Source of the DNA: Bactericera cockerelli | Taxonomy: Eukaryota > Arthropoda > Insecta > Hemiptera > Triozidae | Direction of reading: 5' to 3' | NCBI GenBank assembly: GCA_024516035.1 | Contig: CM044967.1 | Coordinates: forward strand, 18,760,810 to 18,824,809 | DNA: 64,000 nt | Notes under the pieces: generated by a model | Seen by the model: only the letters and a program-made list of their open reading frames with translations | The model's database searches: none | What the model was told of the DNA's origin: nothing | Made by a program: the position numbers and the translations under genes | In this document: in pieces, positions 1-10,700 of the stretch | Position numbering within the stretch: position 1 is the first letter of the stretch | Layout: each line of letters begins with the position of its first letter

Positions 1-186
1 AAATTCCAATAGTATTGTATGTGGTTAACACATTAATATGGTAACTAACCACTTAACACTAAATAATCGTTACGCATGCGATTTTTTTGTCATTAAGTAG
101 AATATTAATTGGTAATATAGTGTTACTTCTTATCACGTATAAAAATATTATATTGTCTGCTTGTAATGCCCCGCTGATCACTATGC

Positions 187-362
187 ATATAAGTACTGAG
201 CTACTCATTATTCCTCACGAGTAGTGAGTACTGAGCTATCATTCTTTTCACGAGGTAGTGAGTACTGAGCTACTCATTCTTCCTCACGAGGTAGTGAGTA
301 CTGAGCTACTCATTCTTCCTCACGAGGTAGTGAGTCTGAGCTACTCAATTTCCTCACGAGGT
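187..362. repeat. 36-bp tandem repeat
   Basis: About five units of GTAGTGAGTACTGAGCTACT plus CATTCTTCCTCACGAG. Inner units are identical, outer ones have small losses. Each unit contains inverted halves (GTAGTGAG / CTCACGA), so an array could fold. Confidence 0.85.
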
Positions 363-639
363 AAACAACGTAAATAGTAATAAAACTATCGGTCTAGATT
401 TGAACCTAGGCTTGCACGTGCTAAGCCGGGTGGCGCGATTTCCGGCCTGAAATAATGTACAGCAATGCCTCATTGTGTAGAGAAGAAAAATTGTGTAGAG
501 AAAAGAGAAAAAAAGAAGGAAAAAGAAGTTAAGAAAAATAAGTATAGGGCCATGCCTTGGGTCTTAACTTGGGTGCAGCCGCGCTACCCAATCCAAATTT
601 ATGACATAATACCTCAAAGAAACCAAATTTACATTACAA

Positions 640-826
640 TTATAATAATACTCTTTAGTGGAAGGTAACACCAGGCGAGGTTAATGCTCAAAGCATTTTA
701 CTACCACCTAAGCGTCAGAGTCTTATTTTTATGGTCATAATTCTCAAATAAATCAGGAAAAATTCTTTCACTGGGATTGATCCGAACCAACGGATCTCTA
801 CCTGGATTATCAGTCCTGAATTTCAG
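640..826 (-). mobile_element. SINE-1, reverse orientation
   Basis: Starts (on +) ATAATACTCTTTAGTGGAAG and ends at the decayed head CCTGGATTATCAGTCC. A SINE-2 head in the same orientation follows (836-925). Confidence 0.75.
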
Positions 827-835
827 AGCCGACAA

Positions 836-925
836 AAATCCGACCCCGCCGGGATTTGAACCCGTCTCACCTTCGTAAAGCCTAGAATGCCGCTATTCAT
901 TCAACCACAGTGACTCATGTCTCAT
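836..925 (-). mobile_element. SINE-2 head fragment, reverse
   Basis: GACCCCGCCGGGATTTGAAC then CAACCACAGTGACTC; only the tRNA-like part. Confidence 0.65.
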
Positions 926-1065
926 GCTACTAAATTTGTGACATAATAACACAGAGAAACCACATTTACATTTACAGCACAGTTTTTTTTTTCCTCATTG
1001 ATTCGTTGGAGATACGACCACGTAATAAGGCAGACTACCTAGTCGGGCCTAGCGGCTAGGGTTAA

Positions 1066-1357
1066 CACGTTCGTTACCAAGCCAATTTTTTCAAGTTTTA
1101 CGTAGGGACCAGGCGGTAAAGTTGCTGTTGCATCCTGGGGACCAAATTTTGGTCCCCAGGTTTTTTTTTGCATATTTGGCATCGTATTTGTACAAGAATC
1201 GATCCTATATCTGTTCTAATACTAACAACCTACCTCCAAAAGGCCATATATGGATGTCCGGTCCCTCGTTAAAATTTTGATAACAGCCACATGTGTGTTT
1301 TCGGTCCCAAAGAAAAACACAAAAACATCCACATATGGCCGTTCGGTAACGAACGTG
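1066..1357. mobile_element. piggyBac-type MITE
   Basis: 292-bp non-coding element with TTAA on both sides (1062-1065, 1358-1361) and inverted ends CACGTTCGTTACC. It contains a perfect 27-bp palindrome at 1134-1160 (arms CCTGGGGACCAAA). TTAA duplication is the hallmark of piggyBac. Confidence 0.9.
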
Positions 1358-1424
1358 TTAAGGGACTATTCGTGCTATCTAATTAAATACCTCTATTATT
1401 TTAACTCTATTATTTAACTCAGTA

Positions 1425-1590
1425 GTCACCGTGGCCGAGTGAGTTAGCGCGCTAGGCATTGCACGCACGGTGACCTGGGTTCGATCCCCAGAGGGGCAGG
1501 ATTTTTCCTGCTCTGTACTTGGGTGGTTCGGGGTCCAATCATACCTCGTAGAGGAAAAATAGCTGCTTAATGTTAGTGCGGAAATTATAG
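1425..1590 (+). mobile_element. SINE-2 (tRNA-derived)
   Basis: Head GTCACCGTGGCCGAGTGAGT with GCGCTAGGCATTGCACGC (A box region) and GGGTTCGATCCCCAG (B box). Body GCTCTGTACTTGGGTGGTTC, end CCTCGTAGAGGAAAAATAG. Confidence 0.85.
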
Positions 1591-1726
1591 GCAAAAATAC
1601 AGGATATTAAAGAAAAGCCATATTTCTGCGCTACTCACTAAAATTGTGATAAAAATAACACAAAGAAAACATTATTATTAGTTTTATTTTAATTCTAGTG
1701 TTATTTTAATTCTGTCATACAAATTC

Positions 1727-1903
1727 ACTGGTAGTCAAGCGCTAGTCTGGTAATCCAGGTAGCGTCTAGGGATCCGTTGGTTCGAATCCACACCCAGTGC
1801 ATGATTTTTAACCTCATTAATTTGAGGGTTAGGTGGTAGAAAATGCTTTGAGCATTGACCTCGCCTGGTGGTGACCTTCTACTAAAGAGTGTTATTGTTA
1901 TTA
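1727..1903 (+). mobile_element. SINE-1 (tRNA-derived)
   Basis: tRNA-like head CTGGTAGTCAAG...CGCTAGTCTGGTAATCCAGG with a B-box-like GGTTCGAAT. The body has GTGGTAGAAAATGCTTTGAG and CCTCGCCTGGTGGT, and the tail GAGTGTTATTRTTATT is ATT-rich. In this copy the head is a few bases short. SINE-1 is among the most frequent families in the window. Confidence 0.85.
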
Positions 1904-1985
1904 TTAATTCCAGCTTGCGTCTTTGAAATTCGTCAGCAAATCTATGTAGGTTGTACGTTATCATTATTTGTGTCAATCACGCAAG

Positions 1986-2122
1986 GAGCCACCGTGACGA
2001 AGTGTTAGGTAGCGCAATCGACTTGCAAGTACCTGGGTTCGAATCCCAGCGAGGTCGGACTTTCTATGCTGTGTAAATTGTTTGTCCCGTGGTTCAATCC
2101 ACCTCGTGAGGAAAAATGAGTA
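1986..2122 (+). mobile_element. SINE-2
   Basis: Head AGCCACCGTGACGAAGTG, B box GGGTTCGAATCCCAGC, end CACCTCGTGAGGAAAAATG. Confidence 0.8.
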
Positions 2123-2188
2123 GATGTTTTTTAATGCGAGTAATTGCTACTGGTAAAATTATGGGCAGAGCTGATTACATTGAAGCAG

Positions 2189-2330
2189 CGACTCATTTCG
2201 GTACTCGTATGTGTGAGCTCTGGACATCCCGGACAAGTAGAGAGTCAAAAATTTCGACTCCGGCGGAATTCAAACCCAGGTCACCGTACGTGCAAGCCTA
2301 GCGCTCTACACCTCTCGACCACGGTGATTA
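2189..2330 (-). mobile_element. SINE-2, reverse
   Basis: Ends (on +) with AACCCAGGTCACCGTACGTG and CTCGACCACGGTGATTAC. Together with 1986-2122 it forms an inverted pair. Confidence 0.75.
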
Positions 2331-2367
2331 CTGCTCGGCAGTCTACTTCAGGCTAGATTTTGCCTAA

Positions 2368-2962
2368 TGCTGGGTCCACACAGGTGCAACATGCAACATG
2401 TTGCTGCAACATGAATTCACTCTGTGTGGACGGCTTCTGAACACGAACATGAATGTTCAAAAATTATCCATGAAGATGTCGGTTTTCTACCGAACATCTT
2501 TGATCTTTGCTGCTACTATGTTGCACGTGTGTGGACGGCACCTGAACATAGAAACGAACATGCGAGTATATTTTCAGTCTATTTTTTATTTCTCGTTGAC
2601 TAGGTTCGATTAATTATTTTAACAATTAAAAATTAAATTAACGAATTAAATTTAAAAAAAATATTTGCCTAATTAAATTGTTTAAATAATTAATCAAAAA
2701 AGTTACTATTTCTAAATTTATTAAAGTTAATAGAGAGAATGTAATAATTATACATCAATAAAGGAAGCTATTAGTATTTTAAATAATAGAAATTAAATAT
2801 GTATAATATAATGTAAAATGCCGACCTCCGTGGCCGTATTAAAACAGAATGGATCACTGACGAACACGAACTGCAACACGTTGCTGCAACAGTGTTCCAA
2901 TTACCACACACATGTTGCAGCAACGTGTTGCATGTTGGACCTGTGTGTGTGTGGACCCAGCA
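2368..2962. mobile_element. PIF/Harbinger-type MITE
   Basis: 595-bp element flanked by TAA (2365-2367, 2963-2965). Its inverted ends start TGCTGGGTCCACACA and continue through alternating CAACATG/GTTGCTGCAAC blocks for about 45 bp each. No coding capacity. The three-base TAA target fits PIF/Harbinger. Confidence 0.85.
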
Positions 2963-2965
2963 TAA

Positions 2966-4045
2966 GGTTTTGAAATGGGAAAATGTAATATGACTCGAAT
3001 TTTGGAATCAGATTGTGTCTGTTAATTTCTCCTTTAACAGTCTAGACAGAAAAGTTTATACATAGGTACTTACGTATATGCTTGTACATGAAATTTGACT
3101 GTGGCATTGCCGGTTACAACTTTTCATCGTCGTTTTCTAGGGTTGACGAGTAGATGGACTAATTCCATTCTCTGTGCATAATTATGGTTTATCTTTATCG
3201 CATTCATTGCAATGCTCAATTATTTTTTAGTTTGCCGCTCTTGTAGTTATTCTTGAAGTTCTCTTGTAGTTATTCTTGTACTGGCGTGACTGACGTGAGC
3301 TACGACGGATAAAAAGCCGTATTTTTCTTTCCAACCAAAGTGGATTGAAATGAAATAAAATTGATGAATTGGAAGAAAGTCATTTTTATTTCGGAAAAAA
3401 AACGAAAGGAGGAGAAATCTACTTCCATGTTGGTTAACCAAAATGGATTAAAAAAATTGATTCCATTTCTTTATTCCTAGTTTGTTTTCATTTTCCATTG
3501 TTTATCTTTAAAAGTACCGAAACGCATTTTTCTTTCACGAATGGTGGGGAAGATAAACTTGGAAGAAAATGGAAATATCTGGAAAAAACCGAACCTGGAC
3601 TTTTTTTTTAATCCAAAAGAAAATCGCGTCTAAATTGTTCTATTGGTCTACCACTCTTGAAACTTTATAAATAGCGACTGGCGATCATTTTCCTTCCCGA
3701 AGCAATTCCTTCGAATTTCGCTAGGAAAAGCTTTCGTTTCTTTTTAATAATATAAATATGAGAAAAGAAGGGGAAATAATTGGAAGTCTCTCGGCTCACG
3801 CCCGGGCTCGATCCCTGGTTTTTATCATCATAGGGTAGCGTCATCGTGAACGATGTTAGCCAGTTGAGGAATGGCTCAGCACTTCTACCACTGTCTCTAC
3901 AAGGAGGCTAATAATTGACAAGGGCCCCCAGAACCAAGCCAATGCTGGACTACTCACTGTTTATAGTGCCCCAGCCAGACCAGATCCCCGGTTAGGTATA
4001 AAAATTCTACTCTGGAAGTCTGGGGTTCCTTTAGGCCTCTTGCTT
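2966..4045. other. No gene seen
   Basis: AT-rich sequence. A weak SINE-like stretch lies at 3780-4010 (GGCTCACGCCCGGGCTCGAT, GACCAGATCCCCGGTTAGG). I see no exon with coding character and no HR3 A/B-domain exon here. Confidence 0.5.
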
Positions 4046-4195
4046 CGACCTCAGTAGCTTGATCGATAACGCGGCGGACTTGTAATCTGGAGGTCGGTGG
4101 TTAAAGTTAAGCCAAAATTCAACAAAGTGAGTTTGAGTAATTGTGATATCACATTTATTTTATTTTGGTTAACACAAATATGATAACTTTTTTAA
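4046..4195 (+). mobile_element. SINE-5 (tRNA-derived)
   Basis: Head CGACCTCAGTAGCTTGATCG with GGCGGACTTGTAATCTGGAG and GGTCGGTGGTT. Tail GTGATATCACATTT and AACACAAATATGATAACTTT. Confidence 0.8.
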
Positions 4196-4557
4196 AAAAA
4201 ATTTCCTCTTGCTTCCAATTATTTGCCCTTTTTTCCTTATATTTATATTATTTCAGACTTTGACCACATGATAATGTGGTCGTATTCAAAAAAAGAAACA
4301 AAAACTCTTCCTTGCGAAATTCGAAAGAATTGCTTCAGTCGGTACCTAAAGCTTTGAGAGCAATTGCTTTTCCTCAAAAGCAAAAACTTTTCCTTCTTTG
4401 GAAGTAAATGCTTCGTGGATATGCATAAAGCTTACTTTTATTATTTTCAAACGCATCATTTATGAGGCAATTACATGAAAATTTACAAAGGGGGAAAAAA
4501 TATAAATATATATCTATGCTTAAAATAATAATATAAAAATAATAAAAAACCATAAGA

Positions 4558-4690
4558 AGAGAATGCCAAAGGCATTATCACCACCCTTGATCAAACTTTG
4601 TTTATATTTAATTTATTATACCTTTTGACTGCATCTGTATATATTTGTAATTGTAAATAAAGATTGATCTAAATTGTTGAATAATAATAA
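4558..4690 (-). repeat. Repeat-T copy forming the intron end before the HR3 zinc-finger exon
   Basis: GAGAATGCCAAAGGCATTA, CACCCTTGATCAAACTTTG, TTGTAAATAAAGATTGATC and (AAT)n. Related copies occur at 12785-12900, 56960-57062 and 58975-59098, and a relative with GGCAATCTCTT at 7640-7815, 9150-9290 and 14700-14878. Probably the 3' end of a retroposon. It ends about 25 bp before the exon 1 acceptor. Confidence 0.65.
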
Positions 4691-4715
4691 TGATGATTTT
4701 CTCTTGTGTTCGCAG

Positions 4716-7700
4716 CTCAAATCGAGATCATCCCGTGCAAGGTGTGTGGCGACAAGAGCAGCGGAGTCCACTACGGGGTCATCACGTGCGAGGGCTGCAA
4801 AGGCTTCTTCCGCCGCTCTCAGAGCTCGGTGGTGAACTACCAGTGCCCGCGCAACAAGGCTTGCGTGGTGGACAGGGTGAACCGGAACCGGTGCCAGTAC
4901 TGTCGACTGCAGAAATGCCTTCGACTTGGCATGTCGAGAGATGGTGAGTCAAAATAGTGTTTTTAGAATAAAATAGAATAGAATATAATAGAATATACCT
5001 TGTTTATACTGCCGAGATAAGACTGAGAAGTCCCTTCTTATAAATTTTATAGGATAAAATATAAAATATATTATAGTGTTTTTAGAGGTTTAGGGCCATG
5101 TTATAAAATAGATTTAAAATAAATACAAGCCAGAATATTCCGGTGCCAGTACTGTCGACTGCAGAAATGCCTTCGACTCGTCATGTCGAGAGATGGTAAG
5201 TCGAAATAGTGTTTTAAGAGTTAGTTTTTCTTTAGTTCGAGGAGGTCTTGCGCCCTCGCGGTTAACTATCGGCGTCCATGGAATTCTTTTACCATCAAGA
5301 GAGAGGCATCTGTACATATCCCATGGACACGGAATCAATATTAATTATTAGTAAATATGTAACATTTTCCGGCCCTACCCAGGCTATGTGAGGTTAATGT
5401 GGGTAGCTGGTACGATTCTCAGCGGATGGAGGGTAAAACCCCCGTCCTAACCCACGACGTTTATTAAAAAAAAATCATTGGCGCTAGGAAGAAAATGCCT
5501 TCGACTCGGCACGTCGAAATTGTGTGTTTTGGATATTTAGGACTATGTTATAAAATAGAATTACACCAATATAAGCCAGAATATTCCGGTGAAAGGACTG
5601 TTGACTGCAGAAAAATTTGCAATGAAACCCTAACAAGTAGAAGAGGTTTGTACCCAACCTACCCTGACATACCTCAGGTCGATTATCCATGGGCAGTGTA
5701 TGGCACATTGCCTACATCGATTTTAAACAGGCGTTCATTAAATTTCGTTCCTTGTTTCTTGTATATTATGTACACCATTTTTGCTGTGTAAAATTCACAC
5801 AGCAAAGATTGTGTACATTTTTTTTCATACTGTCTGTCAAGAGATGAGATCGAAAGAGCTGTTCAGATACCTTCAGGGCGAAATTAATACACAAATTCTA
5901 TCACTCAAGTCATTGCTAAGCATAGGATTTCCCTATCTTACACAGTACGCCATCGGTGATTTAGCGCCACAGAGGTATTACAAAAACGTCTATTAATTCC
6001 GCCCTCGATGTCTGTTAAAATGTCTCCAACAGACATCAAGGGCGAAGTTAATAGACTTTATTTAGTACCTTTGTGGACTCAAGTCTAGATTTTGCGTATA
6101 GTTTTAAATGGGGAAACCAATGCTTGAGTCAGAAACTTGTGATATCGATTTTCTCCATTAATTCCGACCTTAATGTCTGTTGGAGTAAAGGGACATTTAA
6201 GTCTTATCTCCGCAATATAAACTGGTAGTCAAGTGGTTAACGCGCTAGTCTGGTAATCCAGGTAGCATAGGGATCCGTTGTTTCGAATCTCACCCAGGCA
6301 TGAATTTTTCCTCATTAATTTGAGATTGTGACCACATAATAATAAGACTCTGAGGGTTAGGTGGTAGAAAATGCTCTGAGCATTACCCGCGCCTGGTGGT
6401 TACCTTCCACTAAGGAGTGTTATTATTATTGATATATTATTGGTCCTATCTCAGTAGTATAAAAAGGTATATTCTATTCAATGAAAATTGATCTATAGTT
6501 TATTAAAAAGTTAATAAACCAATAATAAAATTATAGATCGTAGACCTCTACAAACTCAGCTGAGGGAAGAGCCGAAAGCATACTTGCTGCATTCCCCCTC
6601 TGCACCGCCAGGCTGAGACGCTGTTTCAGGTGGATTTTCGATCTGGGATCCCCGGTTTTGATTTAATCTGGGATAAAGATAGAATGTTGTATTCTAATTT
6701 ATTATTTTCTATTTTATTTATTTGTTTTGGTTTAACATTATTATCCTTTTTTGTTTTTTTTTTTATCTTTCAAATATTTCAAAATGTTCCATGTATCCAC
6801 TAAACATAATAAAACAATCAGTGTGTGTGTATCAGTGTAAACAGAAAAGTGAGAAGTTGTACTAGATGCACATGAATATCAGAACATACCTGGACAGCTG
6901 TTTCGAGCTTATTTGCTCTCATCAGCAGGTAATAGTTCTCAATATTCACGCCATCAACTAACCTCTCTATTTTAATCCATACGCTAAATAATAAATTTTC
7001 TATTGTTTTCTTCCAGCCGTGAAATTCGGACGCATGTCCAAGAAGCAGCGGGAGAAGGTAGAAGTGGAGGTGCGGTACCACCAAGCTCAAATGCGCGCCC
7101 AGACTGAGGTGGCGCCTGACAGTTCTGTGTTTGATCAGACCCAAACCCCCTCATCCAGTGATCAGTTTAATCCGTTTAACAACAGTGGGTAAGTATTATA
7201 ATATGTATACGTATGTCCGGGTAGCTCAGTTGTAAAGACGGCACTCTGTGAATCCAGAGGTTCCAGAGGTCTTTTACCATCAAGAGAGGGGCATCTGTAC
7301 CTATCTCGTGGACACGGAAGTAATATTAATTATTAGTAAATATGTAACCTTTGTAACAAAATTTTATTACAAATAAAAATATACTACTACTACTACTACT
7401 AGTAAATATGTAACAATTTCCGGCTCTACCCAGGCTAATGTCGGTAGCTCGTACGATTCCCAGCGAATGGAGGGTAAAACCTCCATCCTAATCCAGGACG
7501 TTAAATCAAATAGAATCGTTGGCGTTAGGAAGGGCATCCAGCCGTAAAAAATGTGCCAAAACCAACCAAGCTCAACCCTGAGGTTGAACAACGTCGACCC
7601 TGCATAAGCTGGATAAGACGGAGTAGAAGATTAAAAAATAATCTTTTTTTATTTTTTAATAATAGTTTATTTATTTATTTTCTTTATAAAGAAACATTTA

Positions 7701-10700
7701 TACAAATATACTTCTCCTAAGCTTTGAAGGGCTTCTAAAAGGGTTGGGTGGAAGAGATTGCCAAAGGGTCGGGTGGAAGAGATTGCCACAGGCAATAACC
7801 CCGCCCTTTAGGTAGGACATAACTTCAACTTCATTCTCTTTTTTTTTTCTTGTATATTTGCTTAATCTTTTTGTTTTTCTTTATATTTCATTGTATTCTA
7901 CTGTATATATTTTTTGTTCTACCTAATAAAGCTTTCTATAATAATATTTTTTTTTTTTACTAATAATAGTTTATTTATTTATTTTCTTTATAAAGAAACA
8001 TTTATACAAAGGTACTTCTCCTAAGCTATGAAGGGCTTCTAAGAGTTATCATACCCTTCAAGTACTGGCGTTACATAATTATATTGAACACGAAAAATGT
8101 GTCAGCAGATTTCTTTTTAATATTAAAAACAATATATAATAGTACTCATATAACACGTTTCTTAGTGATTCATACTAGTCAGTTCAACCTATAGCCAAAG
8201 AAAGTTCACTGTTACAAATATGTAACGCCAGGACTTGACATGTGCAGTTGAAAAATAGAAAAACTCTAAAAATAGTTTTCGGACTTGCAGGGTTAACAAT
8301 TTTCCTCTCCCCTCCCAGGTACCCCTACGTTGGCGACGTCACAGGAAGTTACACCTCCAGTGGCGGCTACTCGTTCACCCCGACCCTTCAGTTCGACATC
8401 AGTGCCGACTATGTGGATAGCACCACGCCCTATGACTCGCGCCCCACTAGCGTGCACGACAGTGGAGGAACGCCGGATGTGAACAGTTCGGGTAAGAAGC
8501 AATAATAATAACAATAAGTTATAGTTTTAGTGAGATAGACTGAAATGTCTCCTTACTATTAACTTAGAAGCAAAAAAAAAAAAATGTATCTACCTCGAAA
8601 TAATAATCAGTATCAGTATAAACAGAAAAATAAGAACTTTCCAAAAACCACTCTCAAAATTCCCAAATCTCTCTTTCAACCGTCACACATCGCTCTCAGC
8701 TTGGTTAATTCGAATGAAATCAACCAATCAGATTGCGCGTTGTGTGACGGTTGAAACAGAGATTTGGGAATTTTCAGAGTGAGAGTTCTGGAACGTTCGG
8801 TAAAAAAAAAAATTGCGCAAATGTGATCAGTTTATAAGGCAGACGTGAATTTTGACATCAAAATGTTACCCTTCATTTGCTGAAAACTCACAATCCTGCT
8901 ACCCACATCACATCAACCTCACCCAGCCTGGGTTGGGACGGAATGCCAGCATGACGAAGTGTTCACCTCGCTGGACGTTGCTTAATTCCGACGATCCTAC
9001 GAGAACTGATGCACTCAACGCGCCTTCGACGCTGTCTTCTCACATTTCCATTTTGAGTCTTTGATAGAACGATTAAAAATTCGTGAATATTTTCAGACAT
9101 GGCAAAGTTTTGAACTATTTCCACTTGCTGTGACCGCACCAGATAATTATGTACTTGCATTTATTTATTTATTTTTATTTATTTACACTTTATCAATAGG
9201 ACATATTATATACAACACAGATAATTACAAATTAAAATACAATATAATAGAAGAAAAAAATAAAGAAAAAATAAATAAATATTAACCTCACCTACTCTAT
9301 GTATATTAAGCCGGAAATGATTACGACGATGACAACAGTGGAAATTAAAGTTAAACTAAGCCAGACTCAGGCTATAGTGCACTGTGATTGGTTAAAACTC
9401 CGACTTGAGGGAGTGTCTGGCTTATCTTAAGTTGAATCCTGTTACACAATGTGACCTTGTGACCCCTATGTCTAGCCTGACTCAGGGCCGTATTATGAAA
9501 CAGGATTAGTACATCCAAGCCGACCCTTGGATTTTATCAGCTGACCGATAGGTAGGTATTTCAAAACAAGATTTTCCGCCACGAAAGCTGGCTACAGCTC
9601 CGTTACGCCATAGGGGTTATATACAGCTTCAAATCTCGGGTTGGATATGACCTCTATGTTAAAGAGTTTCTAGATTACATAAAAGACAATAAGCCTGCAA
9701 ACCTATGATGATTTTTCCATTTTTTTTTTTTTTTTTTTTCTTCTTCTTTCAGACTGGTTGGTCATTCATTTCATAATGTCACGACACGATCTATTAAAAA
9801 AAAAAAAACAGTTGTTGTCAAGGTGAAAGTTAAGGGATAGTCCTTTAGTTAGGACACATGTATATATATTTATTTATTTTTTCTCAATTTTTTTCTCTTT
9901 TTACTTCTTCTCATGTTGTATATTAATTTGTAATTATGTGTGTTGTATATATGCCCTTTTTAATAAAGTGTAAAATAATAATAATAATAATGTCCCCTAA
10001 GATTGACTAATCCTGCTTCATAATTCGGTCCTAAGTATTATTTTAATTTCTCTTCCACAGGAACTTCGTCCAGAAATAGAATAATTACGATCAAAGTAGA
10101 GAACGAATCAGTACCCGAACCGTCGCAATCCACCATAGTGTCCCCTTTTGTTGATAGTACTACCTCCAGACAAACAGAAGATTATAGTAAGTTTTTGTTG
10201 ATAGTACTACCTCCAGACAAACAGAAGATTATAGTAAGTTTTTGTTGATAGTACTACCTCCAGACAAACAGAAGATTATAGTAAGTTTTTGTTGATAGCA
10301 CTACCTCCAGACAAACAGAAGATTATAGTAAGTTTTTGTTGATAGTACTACCTCCAGACAAACAGAAGATTATAGTAAGTTTTTGTTGATAGTACTACCT
10401 CCAGACAAACAGAAGATTATAGTAAGTTTTTGTTGATAGTACTACCTCCAGACAAACAGAAGATTATAGTAAGTTTTTGTTGATAGTACTACCTCCAGAC
10501 AAACAGAAGATTATAGTAAGTTTTTGTTGATAGTACTACCTCCAGACAAACAGAGGATTATAGTAAGTTTTTGTTGATAGTACTACCTCCAGACAAACAG
10601 AAGATTATAGTAAGTTTTTGTTGATAGTACTACCTCCAGACAAACAGAAGATTATAGTAAGTTTTTGTTTATAGTAATTAGAAAAATCAGAGCACCTAAC

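Noticed and set aside
465..668. 67-codon Lys-rich frame
   Set aside because: Low-complexity A-rich sequence ending inside a SINE-1; no homology.
4940..5000. Run-on of the zinc-finger exon past 4943
   Set aside because: The frame ends at TAG shortly after, and a canonical donor at 4944 joins in phase to VKFGRM at 7017.
10150..10680. CRISPR-like array
   Set aside because: Units are contiguous identical 47-mers without spacers, in a eukaryotic gene.
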